Part shown: piece after piece, positions 48,062 through 56,801 of the stretch
Layout: each line of letters opens with the position of its first letter
Numbering within the stretch: the first letter of the stretch is position 1
Origin: Streptomyces sp. NRRL S-340
Lineage (GTDB): Bacteria > Actinomycetota > Actinomycetes > Streptomycetales > Streptomycetaceae
Length of the DNA: 64,000 bases
Reading direction: 5' to 3'
Assembly: GCF_000720185.1 (NCBI RefSeq)
Contig: NZ_JOIY01000010.1
Span: 248,001 to 312,000, forward strand
The notes under the pieces: generated by a model
Databases searched by the model: none
What the model was told of the DNA's origin: nothing
The model's input: the letters and a program-made list of their open reading frames with translations, nothing else
Translations under genes and position numbers: made by a program

Positions 48062-49702
48062 TCAGTCGACAGTGGGAGGCACGATACGGCGCCTGTCGGG
48101 CAGCCAGGTCTCCTCGTCCTCGGCGACGAATTCGGGACGCTGATCGCGGCGGTCCTTGTTGCGGCGCTTCTTGCCGTCACGCTGCGGAGTGCGGAGGCCG
48201 CCCGCGATCCCGTCACGCGATGCCGCCGTGCCCGGGACGGCACGCTCACCGGAGGCTGTACGGGCCGTGCGCTGGGCGGGAGGAGCGCCCATGACACCCC
48301 GCTCGGGAGCGGCAGTGCTGCCCGCAGGCGTCTGTCCCCGGGGCGCTGCTGTCCCTGCGAAGCCTTCGTTGCCCACGACGCCTCTTCCGGTGCCAGGACG
48401 GGGCACAGATCCGGGACGTCCCCCTGGCATCGAGCCGGTCATGCTGCGGCCTCCCGCTCGCCCGCCGGGCATGCTGCGCCCCATGGTGACCTGTCCCTCG
48501 GGTTCGCCACCGACAACGATGCCCCGGTACGGCATCGCCCTGCCCGTGGGCGGCTGCGAGGGACGGCCGCCCACGATCCCCCGAGCACTGCCCGGAGTGC
48601 GTCCGTACTGCGCCGATGCGGTCGCGTGACCGGCACCGGGAGCGGTACGTCCGTCCTCAAAGCCGGGCATGCCCGTCCGGGGGCGGGCGGTTCCCTGATC
48701 CGGTGTGGGCGGACGGGTGGCACCGATGGTGCGGCCTTGTCCAGGGGCCTGCGACGGACGGGAAGGCAGCTTCGCCCCCGAGATCGTACCGGTGCGTCCC
48801 GTCGCCGGGCCGGTCATCGGCGGCACCGGCACGCTTGGCGTGCTCGGGCCGGACGTGGCCGGACTGTGCGTGGGCAGCGGCGTAACACTTGTCGCGGTCG
48901 GCGTGTGCGTGGTGGGGAGAATCGCTGTCGAATCGATCCCGGTGTGCGGAACACTGGCGGGATCCGCGTGCAGAGTGCCGCCTGCAGACACCCCACCGGC
49001 ATGACCCGTCACTGTGCCCTGCGGCGCATGGCCCGGCGTCCCCTCGGACGCAATGCCGGCATGGCCTGTGACTCCTGCGCTGGACACCGCGCCAGACGGA
49101 GCCGACCCAGTAGCGGTCCCCGGGAAGGCCGTGTCCTTGCCAGATCCGACGCTCTTGGAGCCCTTCGGTACGATCGCGGCCGGTGGCGGCGGGATCGTCG
49201 GCTTCTTCAGTGCCGTGATCTGTTCCGCTGACAGCTGGTACGCCTGCCCCAGCTTCGTCATCTCGTCCGCGGTCTGCTGGCGCACCTGCTCCTTCTGCGC
49301 GGTCGCCTTCGCCAGGATGCCCGCCGAATCAGGGTCGTGTGGCGCCGCCTTCGCCGCATCGATGTTCGCCTGGGCCCCACCGTCGTCACGGGGTACCGAC
49401 GCCTTCGCACGGGCGATCGCGTCCGCGGCGTGTGACAGGTACATGCCCGAATCGTTGGCGTAGTCCACGACCCGCAGCGTGGCGTTGGCGAAGTCTCCAC
49501 TCCACGTGCGGAAGGAGTCGGCGCCCTGTCCCTTCCACTCCACATACTGCGGACGGGTCTTGAGTTCACCGGCGATCTTCTCGATCTCCTTGGCAGCCGC
49601 GAGGAACTTTTCCGCCCCAGCCTGCAGGTCATTGGCGTTCGCCTCATCGAGCCACGCCAGCATCTCCTCATGGGACATGTCCGCGAACGGATCGGCGCCC
49701 AT
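48062..49702 (-). CDS. WXG/PE-like secreted protein with Gly/Pro-rich tail
   Basis: The 546-residue protein has an N-terminal helical domain (about 1-180) with a WXG-type turn (YVEWKGQGADSF, near 53-64), followed by a long Gly/Pro/Thr/Arg-rich disordered region. It ends with a charged segment and the motif EETWLPDRRRIVPPTVD. This resembles actinobacterial PPE/WXG T7SS substrates with disordered tails. The ATG overlaps the previous stop by one base (TGATG). A decayed copy of its first 138 residues is at 52111-52527. Confidence 0.8.
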   Translation of the reverse strand: MGADPFADMSHEEMLAWLDEANANDLQAGAEKFLAAAKEIEKIAGELKTRPQYVEWKGQGADSFRTWSGDFANATLRVVDYANDSGMYLSHAADAIARAKASVPRDDGGAQANIDAAKAAPHDPDSAGILAKATAQKEQVRQQTADEMTKLGQAYQLSAEQITALKKPTIPPPPAAIVPKGSKSVGSGKDTAFPGTATGSAPSGAVSSAGVTGHAGIASEGTPGHAPQGTVTGHAGGVSAGGTLHADPASVPHTGIDSTAILPTTHTPTATSVTPLPTHSPATSGPSTPSVPVPPMTGPATGRTGTISGAKLPSRPSQAPGQGRTIGATRPPTPDQGTARPRTGMPGFEDGRTAPGAGHATASAQYGRTPGSARGIVGGRPSQPPTGRAMPYRGIVVGGEPEGQVTMGRSMPGGRAGGRSMTGSMPGGRPGSVPRPGTGRGVVGNEGFAGTAAPRGQTPAGSTAAPERGVMGAPPAQRTARTASGERAVPGTAASRDGIAGGLRTPQRDGKKRRNKDRRDQRPEFVAEDEETWLPDRRRIVPPTVD

Positions 49703-50232
49703 CAGATGCCACCCGCAGTCTCGGCGTCCGGCGCCTCGGCCGAGGACTTCCGACCGCCCGGCCCGCCACTGTGCTCGCCCGCCTGGTGGGGCAGATCGGG
49801 CGTGTACTCGGCGCCGAAGTTCTTCTTCGCCTCCGCGTGGATGGCGTTGAGCCGGTCACGGACATCCGCATCCACGTTCTCGTATCCCTGGTGCGAAGCG
49901 AGCACCGCGAGCCCCATGCCCTCGATCGAGTCCGAGACCAGCTTGGACAGCTCCTCCAGCGACTCGACCATCGTGGCGTGCGCGGTGTACAGCCTGTCAG
50001 CCGGATGCCACACCCCTGCCCCGCCGCCGTAGCTGGCGCGGGTCGGCTGGTCCATGCCCACGTGATGCGCGCTGGCCGGCGACTGCTTGAGGTCTTGGAC
50101 GAGCTGGTCGATGCGCTTTTGGAACCTCGTGAACGACGTCAGCTCCGTCATCAGGTCCTGGGCGGCACCTGCGGCGTCCTTCACCGCGTCGAAAGCCCCC
50201 GACGCCCATGAGCTGTTGTCCCCCATGGGCAC
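49702..50232 (-). CDS. First gene of the T7SS cassette, helical ESX-like protein
   Basis: The 176-residue product is mostly helical, with a conserved centre SFTRFQKRIDQLVQDLKQSP (about 33-52) and EGMGLAVLASHQGYENVDAD near 104-123; the C-terminal 35 residues are Gly/Ser-rich. It probably pairs with the following WXG/PE-like protein as PE and PPE do. GAGGAGG precedes the GTG at 50232 by four bases. A close paralogue is at 52527-53048. Confidence 0.78.
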   Translation of the reverse strand: MPMGDNSSWASGAFDAVKDAAGAAQDLMTELTSFTRFQKRIDQLVQDLKQSPASAHHVGMDQPTRASYGGGAGVWHPADRLYTAHATMVESLEELSKLVSDSIEGMGLAVLASHQGYENVDADVRDRLNAIHAEAKKNFGAEYTPDLPHQAGEHSGGPGGRKSSAEAPDAETAGGI

Positions 50233-50278
50233 ATGACCTCCTCAGACACATCCCGTGGCCTGCAAGCCAACTACCGTG

Positions 50279-50327
50279 ACTGTATTGGCGTCCTGACCAA
50301 AGCGCCTGAGTACCGGTACTCAGGCGC
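50279..50327 (-). promoter_or_regulatory. Cassette promoter with palindrome GCGCCTGAGTACC/GGTACTCAGGCGC
   Basis: A perfect 26-base palindrome occupies 50302-50327 and contains TGAGTACcgGTACTCA. On the minus strand it is followed by CAGGACGCC and, 22 bases after the core, a TACAGT -10 box (50279-50284). Transcription would start about 40 bases before the GTG at 50232. The same layout occurs at 53093-53138. The palindrome sits just upstream of the -35 position, which suits an activator site or a repressor. Confidence 0.7.
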
Positions 50328-50668
50328 CTCACCAGGCAGGAATTGGCGCGAAGCCAACCCGTGGCGGCCGACCAAGCCCGGTGGCCCGCCCCGCGCCGCC
50401 CGCGCATGCCCCACAAGGGCAGGCCGATCCTCCACGACCTGAAGCGCGGAGGAACATGCCCAGAGGCATCAGGGCGCGGCTATCCGCACCGCTACGGAGA
50501 CATCGCCGATCACGCGGTCAGCACCACGAGCTTCCTCACGAGCCACGGCGGTGCACCCCCTGTCCCACGTCACCTTGTAGCCAAAAGAGGCGTCTTCAAC
50601 GTCCGAGAGGCGTCCTGAGCCCTCACCCGAACGCCTCTCGTCACCTAGACTGCATCGCCGCTGCTCAA
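50328..50668. other. Spacer upstream of the complete cassette
   Basis: The 341 bases between the palindrome and the duplicated radical SAM 3' end hold no recognisable gene. Weak frames exist on both strands, with no ribosome sites or conserved motifs. Confidence 0.45.
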
Positions 50669-50809
50669 GCCGGCTTCTTCACACTCAGCGGCAGCAGCTT
50701 CCGCCCCGTAGGGCCGATCTGGATGGACGTGTCCATCGCCGGGCACACCCCGCAGTCGAAGCACGGCGTCCAGCGGCAGTCCTCGACCTCCGTCTCGTCG
50801 AGGGCGTCC
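50669..50809 (-). repeat. 141-bp duplicate of the radical SAM gene 3' end
   Basis: This segment matches 53605-53745 along 141 bases with no gaps and two substitutions seen by eye. In the minus-strand frame it encodes DALDETEVEDCRWTPCFDCG and on to LLPLSVKKPA, the C-terminus of the TIGR03960 radical SAM protein. Both copies begin at the same base (GGACGCC). Confidence 0.9.
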
Positions 50810-50922
50810 AGCCCGGGCCCCTGGCGCATCCTGTGGCAGGAAAGATACGGCGAGACCGGCCGCGGCGACGTCCGTCAGCACTGCTGCCCGGTCTTTAGAA
50901 TGACGGGGTACGAGGAGCCGCG
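50810..50922 (-). pseudogene. Fragment of a secreted-protein gene fused to the duplicated 3' end
   Basis: The minus strand encodes LTDVAAAGLAVSFL, which matches the fragment VAAAGLAVSLL near 43460-43490. In both places it follows a lipoprotein C-terminus and is broken off. It is probably the start of a lost cassette gene. Confidence 0.4.
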
Positions 50923-51492
50923 TCACCTCTCGTCAGAGATGTTCGTGCCCGCCGGCGCCCGATAGCAACGTGAATTCACATCCACAGTGATGATCTGCTT
51001 CAGGTTTCCCGAGCGTTTCTTCGCCCACTCGATCGCGACAGCGTGATGCGTCTTCTCGTTGACTGCGATGATTTCCGGGTTGCGGGCCATCGACTTCGTC
51101 TCGCCGTCCTTGGTGATTCTCCAGCCGTGCGCGGGAAGTTCTTTGCGAAGGTTGTCCATGGCCTGCTGGAAGGTTCCCGATTTCAGGTCGTAGACGGACC
51201 ACGGGTGATGAATCGAGTAGTATTTCTCCATGTCGGGGTCGACGGCGTCGCAATTATTCACTGCGGCGCTGGGCTCCGTAACTTTTCCCTTTACACCCAT
51301 CCAGTCCAGGAGTCCGCCGGAGACGTCGTTGACCTCGTCCTTCGAGGCCTGAATCGCCTGCTCCTGCGGCTTGTAACCGAGCTTTTCTTCGTCACTCTTG
51401 GAATCCACAGATGCACACCCTGTCAATACGAGGGAGGCGGCCGCAAGGGCGGACAATTTCGCCAGCGACCCGCTCCTCCACGCCACATTCAC
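50923..51492 (-). CDS. Cassette lipoprotein, intact copy in decayed module
   Basis: The 189-residue precursor (GTG at 51492) has a type II signal with lipobox LVLTGC (Cys near 26). The mature part contains three further Cys and ends APAGTNISDER. It starts four bases past the stop of the truncated hydrolase; a TTG at 51507 inside that gene is another possible start. It resembles the lipoprotein at 43679-44278 in layout but little in sequence, and matches the remnant at 43538-43621. Retention of an intact lipoprotein beside a broken hydrolase fits the orphan immunity genes seen in toxin arrays; this is inference. Confidence 0.78.
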   Translation of the reverse strand: MNVAWRSGSLAKLSALAAASLVLTGCASVDSKSDEEKLGYKPQEQAIQASKDEVNDVSGGLLDWMGVKGKVTEPSAAVNNCDAVDPDMEKYYSIHHPWSVYDLKSGTFQQAMDNLRKELPAHGWRITKDGETKSMARNPEIIAVNEKTHHAVAIEWAKKRSGNLKQIITVDVNSRCYRAPAGTNISDER

Positions 51493-51496
51493 CCAG

Positions 51497-52066
51497 TTAA
51501 TCCTCAACAGTTACACCTTCATAGTCGCCCACGATGACACGAGCCTGATTCTTCAACGCTTCTGACGGGTTTCCGTTCTTGGCGACATCCCAGTACGCTC
51601 CATGTCCCCCGCCGTCCGTCTTCATGACAGTCGACCCGAAACTGTCATCGGTGGGAATCGTGAAGTCACCTCCGAGCCCGACGAGCCTACCGCCGCCGGT
51701 AACGAAATCATCGTCGCCGGTTCCTTGCATTGCCCACATGTGGTGCGGATCGATACCGAGGTCACCGGAACGGGCCGCCTGCATGCCGGGGCTCCCTGCC
51801 ACGACCACGTCGTCGGCGGCGAGCGGGCCGTCCAGGAACGATCCCGCTTTAGCTGCGTCCCCGATCACTGTCGAGCCGTAGCTGTGCCCGATCAGTGTCG
51901 TGTGCCCAAGATTATTGGGGCCCGACTCGGTCTGGTGGGCGACGCGGGTTCCGTCCATGAATTCCCGCAGAGTCGGCCCGGCCTTTTCCGCGTACGAGTC
52001 ATGGATGGCTTGCGGGATGATGTCGCCCTTGTGTCCGGGATATGCCGAGCGTGGGGCTGGTCGTAA
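51497..52066 (-). pseudogene. Truncated DUF1023 hydrolase
   Basis: From about 52066 the minus strand encodes YPGHKGDIIPQAIHDSY and continues through GHSYGSTVIGDAA to a TAA at 51497. This is the C-terminal part of a DUF1023 hydrolase with its nucleophile motif. The N-terminal 400 residues are missing, and the coding sequence joins, out of frame, the end of the WXG/PE-like fragment upstream. An internal ATG at 51958 could still yield 153 residues. Confidence 0.8.
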
Positions 52067-52110
52067 GCCTGTCCGAGCTTGGTCATCTCGTCGGCTGCCT
52101 GCTGACGCAA

Positions 52111-52527
52111 CTACTCCTTGTGCGCGGTCGCCTTCGCAAGGATCTTCGCCGTGTCCGGGTCTTTGGGAACGGCCTTCGCGGCGTCGATGCCGGCCTGCGC
52201 GTCACCGTCTTCGCGCGGGATCGACGCCTTGGTACGAGCGATGGCATCGGCAGCGTGAGAGAGGAAGGTGCCGGAGCCGTAGCTGTAGTCAGCGATCCGC
52301 AAGGTGGCGTTGGCCAGATCCCCGCCCCAGGCGCGGAAGGCATCGGCGCCCAGGCCCTTCCACTCCACGTACTGTGGGCGGATCTTGAGCTCGGTGGCGA
52401 TCTTCTCGATCTCCTCGGCCGCCGCGAGCAGCCTGTCCGCACCGGCCTGGACGATGGCCGGATCGGCTCTGTCGAGCCACGCCAGCATCTCCGCGTGCGA
52501 CATGTCGGCGAACGGATCGTCACCCAT
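52111..52527 (-). pseudogene. Truncated WXG/PE-like gene
   Basis: The first 138 residues are closely similar to 48062-49702 (MGDDPFADMSHAEMLAWLD against MGADPFADMSHEEMLAWLD; YVEWKG conserved). A TAG stop at 52111 follows AHKE where the intact copy reads KEQVRQQ. The homologous sequence continues past the stop as LRQQAADEMTKLGQAY and then jumps into hydrolase sequence. A nonsense mutation and a large deletion have both occurred. Confidence 0.85.
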
Positions 52528-53048
52528 CAGATCCCTCCGGCGGTCTCGCCGCCCGCCGTGTCCGGCGTCGGCGTGCTGGTCCGGTCGCCGTGCTGGTCTC
52601 CCGTCCGCTGCTTGGCCAGGCCGGGCACGTACTTGCCGCCGAAGTTCTTCTCGGCCTCCGCCGTGATGGCGTGCAGCCGGTCGCGGACGTCGGCGTCCAC
52701 GTTCTCGTAACCCCTGTGTGAGGCGAGGACCGCGACGCTCATGCCCTCGATCGAATCCGAGAGCATCTCGGACAGCTTCTCCAGCTCGCTGATCACCTTG
52801 GTGTGCGCGGTGCCGAGCGTGTCGGCCGAACCCCACGTGCCGTCGCCTCCGCCGAAGTGCACACGGCCAGGCTGGTCCTTCCCCACCTGGTGGGCACCGG
52901 CCGGCGACTGCTTGAGGTCATGGATGAGGGCGTCGATGCGCTTCTGGAACGCGGTGAACGACGTCGGCTCCGTCATCACGCCCGCAGCGGCACCCGCCGC
53001 CATGTCGAAGACGCCCGACATCCATGAACTGCCGCCCCCCGTGGACAC
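52527..53048 (-). CDS. First gene of the decayed cassette, helical ESX-like protein
   Basis: The 173-residue protein parallels the one at 49702-50232 over its whole length: SFTAFQKRIDALIHDLKQSP, then EGMSVAVLASHRGYENVDAD. The GTG at 53048, with GGAGG just upstream, matches the start of the paralogue (the SSW motif aligns). It is intact although the genes after it are broken. Confidence 0.78.
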   Translation of the reverse strand: MSTGGGSSWMSGVFDMAAGAAAGVMTEPTSFTAFQKRIDALIHDLKQSPAGAHQVGKDQPGRVHFGGGDGTWGSADTLGTAHTKVISELEKLSEMLSDSIEGMSVAVLASHRGYENVDADVRDRLHAITAEAEKNFGGKYVPGLAKQRTGDQHGDRTSTPTPDTAGGETAGGI

Positions 53049-53092
53049 GTACCCTCCAAACACGCTCCGTAGCGCACCGGCCGACTCCAGTG

Positions 53093-53138
53093 ACAATAGT
53101 GGCGTCCTGCTACAGAGCACTTGAGTACGCGTACTCAA
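53093..53138 (-). promoter_or_regulatory. Cassette promoter with palindrome TTGAGTACG/CGTACTCAA
   Basis: A perfect 18-base palindrome at 53121-53138 contains TGAGTACgcGTACTCA. On the minus strand CAGGACGCC follows, and 23 bases after the core a TATTGT -10 box (53093-53098). The arrangement copies that at 50279-50327 while the flanks have diverged, which points to selection on the palindrome and the CAGGACGCC block. Confidence 0.7.
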
Positions 53139-53228
53139 ACCTCTCCCCCGTGCGACAACTGGCACGAAGCCGTCCCCCAGCGGCCGAGGATGCCCGGTGG
53201 GGCTCGGCGGCCGCCCCCTGCACCTGGA

Positions 53229-53380
53229 GAGCGGGGCGTCTGCGGTGCGGTAGACGTCCCGGCAGTCGTTCTCGTCGCACCCGCCGTTCTCAGCACCGGT
53301 CAGCCAGGTCAGCTCGTCATCGCCGTGGTGCAGCCCGGCCGCAGCGCGCTCGAGAAACGCCCGGAGTTCCGGGTTCCTCG
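53229..53380 (-). pseudogene. Possible gene remnant upstream of the decayed cassette
   Basis: The minus strand encodes NPELRAFLERAAAGLHHGDD and later CDENDCRDVYRTADAP, with codon use typical of a real gene, but there is no supported start and the frame runs into the cassette promoter. I do not recognise the family. Confidence 0.35.
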
Positions 53381-53562
53381 GTGGCCTCCGTCGACAGCCG
53401 TCGAGCGAACCGAGCACCGCGGCCGTCTCGTCCTCTGCGGACGTCCCGCCCCAACCTCAGCGGTGCGCCGCCGGGGCTCGGTCCATCCCCACTCCCCGGT
53501 TTCAGCCCGGCAGCGGGCCGCGACCCCCCGCAGCCCGCCCGGCCCGCTCCCGGCCGCCCCTG

Positions 53563-53582
53563 ATCAGTGCGTGTGCCCGCTA

Positions 53583-53600
<18 letters not shown>
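53563..53600. repeat. Tandem 19-bp duplication at the radical SAM stop codon
   Basis: The sequence atcagtgcgtgtgcccgct occurs twice in direct succession (53563-53581 and 53582-53600). It covers the last codons and the TGA of the radical SAM reading frame (GHTH-stop). This is a clean mark of a strand-slippage or recombination event at the island edge. Confidence 0.9.
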
Positions 53601-55473
<1,873 letters not shown>

Positions 55474-55601
55474 CGCGGGGAACTTTCGTGAGCTGACAGG
55501 GGGGACCCTCAAGCCTAACCCGGCCGGAGGGCTGCCCCGAACGGCCGCGGTACCGGCCGGCGGCGGCCCCCGACGGGCCGGCGCCGGCCGGGTCCGGTGC
55601 G

Positions 55602-56801
55602 CTACGCCGACATGGGCCGCTGCACCCTGATCGACTGCAGCAGGCCCACCGCCACCCATACCGCGAACATGGACGAGCCGCCGTAGGAGACGAACGGCAG
55701 GGGCAGGCCGGTGACCGGCATGATGCCGAGCGTCATGCCGATGTTCTCGAAGGCCTGGAAGGCGAACCAGGCGACGATCCCGGCGGCGACGACGGTGCCG
55801 TACAGCTCGGTGGTCTCGCGGGCGATGCGGCAGGCACGCCACAGGACGACGCCGAGCAGCACGATGATCAGGCCCGCGCCGGCGAAGCCCAGCTCCTCCC
55901 CCGCGACCGTGAAGACGAAGTCGGTCTGCTGTTCGGGGACGAACTGGCCGGTGGTCTGGGAGCCGTGGAAGAGGCCCGCGCCGGTGAGACCGCCGGAGCC
56001 GATGGCGATACGGGCCTGGTTGGTGTTGTAGCCGACGCCGGACGGGTCCAGGCTCGGGTTGGCGAAGGCCGCGAACCGGTTGATCTGGTACTCGTCGAGG
56101 ATGTGCAGCTGCCAGATGGCGATGCAGCCGACCGCGCCCGTGGCGAGCAGGCCGAACACCCAGCGGTTGGAGGCGCCGGAGGCGAGCAGCACGCCCAGGA
56201 TGATGGCCACCAGGACCAGGACCGTTCCCAGGTCGGGCATGAGCAGCACGACCAGGATCGGTACGGCGGCCAGGCCCAGGGACTGCAGGACGGTGCGGTG
56301 GTCGGGGTACTCCTTGTCGCCGGCGTCCACCCGCGCGGCGAGCATCATCGCCATCCCGAGGATGATCGTGATCTTCACGAACTCCGAGGGCTGGATGGAG
56401 AAGCCGCCGCCGAGCACGATCCAGTTGCGGCTGCCGTTGATGGTGGCGCCGAGCGGGGTGAGCACCAGCAGGATGCCGAAGAGCGAGGCGCCGTAGAGGA
56501 TCGGGACCGCGCTGCGCAGCGTGCGGTGGCCCAGCCAGACGGTGCCGATCATCAGGGCGAACCCGATGCCGGTGTTGAGCAGGTTGCGGATCAGGAAGTA
56601 GTACGGGTCGCCCTGGTTGATCTCGGTGCGGTTGCGGGTGGCCGAGAAGACCAGGGCGGTGCCGATGCCGGAGAGCGCGAGCGCCGACAGCAGTATCGGC
56701 CAGTCCAGGCGGCGGACCACCGAGTCACGGGCGAGGAGCCGGGTCCAGCCGGCCCGCTGGGGCCCGTAGCCGGGGACGGAGAAGTTGTTCGCGCCGGTCA
56801 T
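55602..56801 (-). CDS. rodA: SEDS peptidoglycan glycosyltransferase RodA
   Basis: SEDS proteins polymerise lipid II. The 399-residue polytopic protein has the conserved loop GSRNWI near 123, SEFVK near 138, DLGTVLVL near 190, and the C-terminal PFVSYGGSS. It overlaps the upstream PBP2 gene by four bases (ATGA), giving the expected RodA-PBP2 pair. In Streptomyces this cluster serves spore-wall synthesis more than tip growth. Confidence 0.94.
   Translation of the reverse strand: MTGANNFSVPGYGPQRAGWTRLLARDSVVRRLDWPILLSALALSGIGTALVFSATRNRTEINQGDPYYFLIRNLLNTGIGFALMIGTVWLGHRTLRSAVPILYGASLFGILLVLTPLGATINGSRNWIVLGGGFSIQPSEFVKITIILGMAMMLAARVDAGDKEYPDHRTVLQSLGLAAVPILVVLLMPDLGTVLVLVAIILGVLLASGASNRWVFGLLATGAVGCIAIWQLHILDEYQINRFAAFANPSLDPSGVGYNTNQARIAIGSGGLTGAGLFHGSQTTGQFVPEQQTDFVFTVAGEELGFAGAGLIIVLLGVVLWRACRIARETTELYGTVVAAGIVAWFAFQAFENIGMTLGIMPVTGLPLPFVSYGGSSMFAVWVAVGLLQSIRVQRPMSA

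Larger units (their letters stand above)
43440..53562. other. Accessory island with duplicated type VII secretion cassettes
   Basis: The interval contains one complete and one decayed copy of a cassette with the same gene order, fragments of a third, and a second copy of the radical SAM 3' end at 50669-50809. It separates two genes that are adjacent in related genomes. Base composition is less GC-rich than the flanks, especially in the lipoprotein and hydrolase genes. No integrase or transposase gene was found, so the mechanism of entry is unknown. Confidence 0.7.

Noticed and set aside
50645..50926. A 93-codon minus-strand gene ending GLSSGDAV
   Set aside because: It reads the duplicated radical SAM 3' end in the wrong frame; the real similarity is in another frame.
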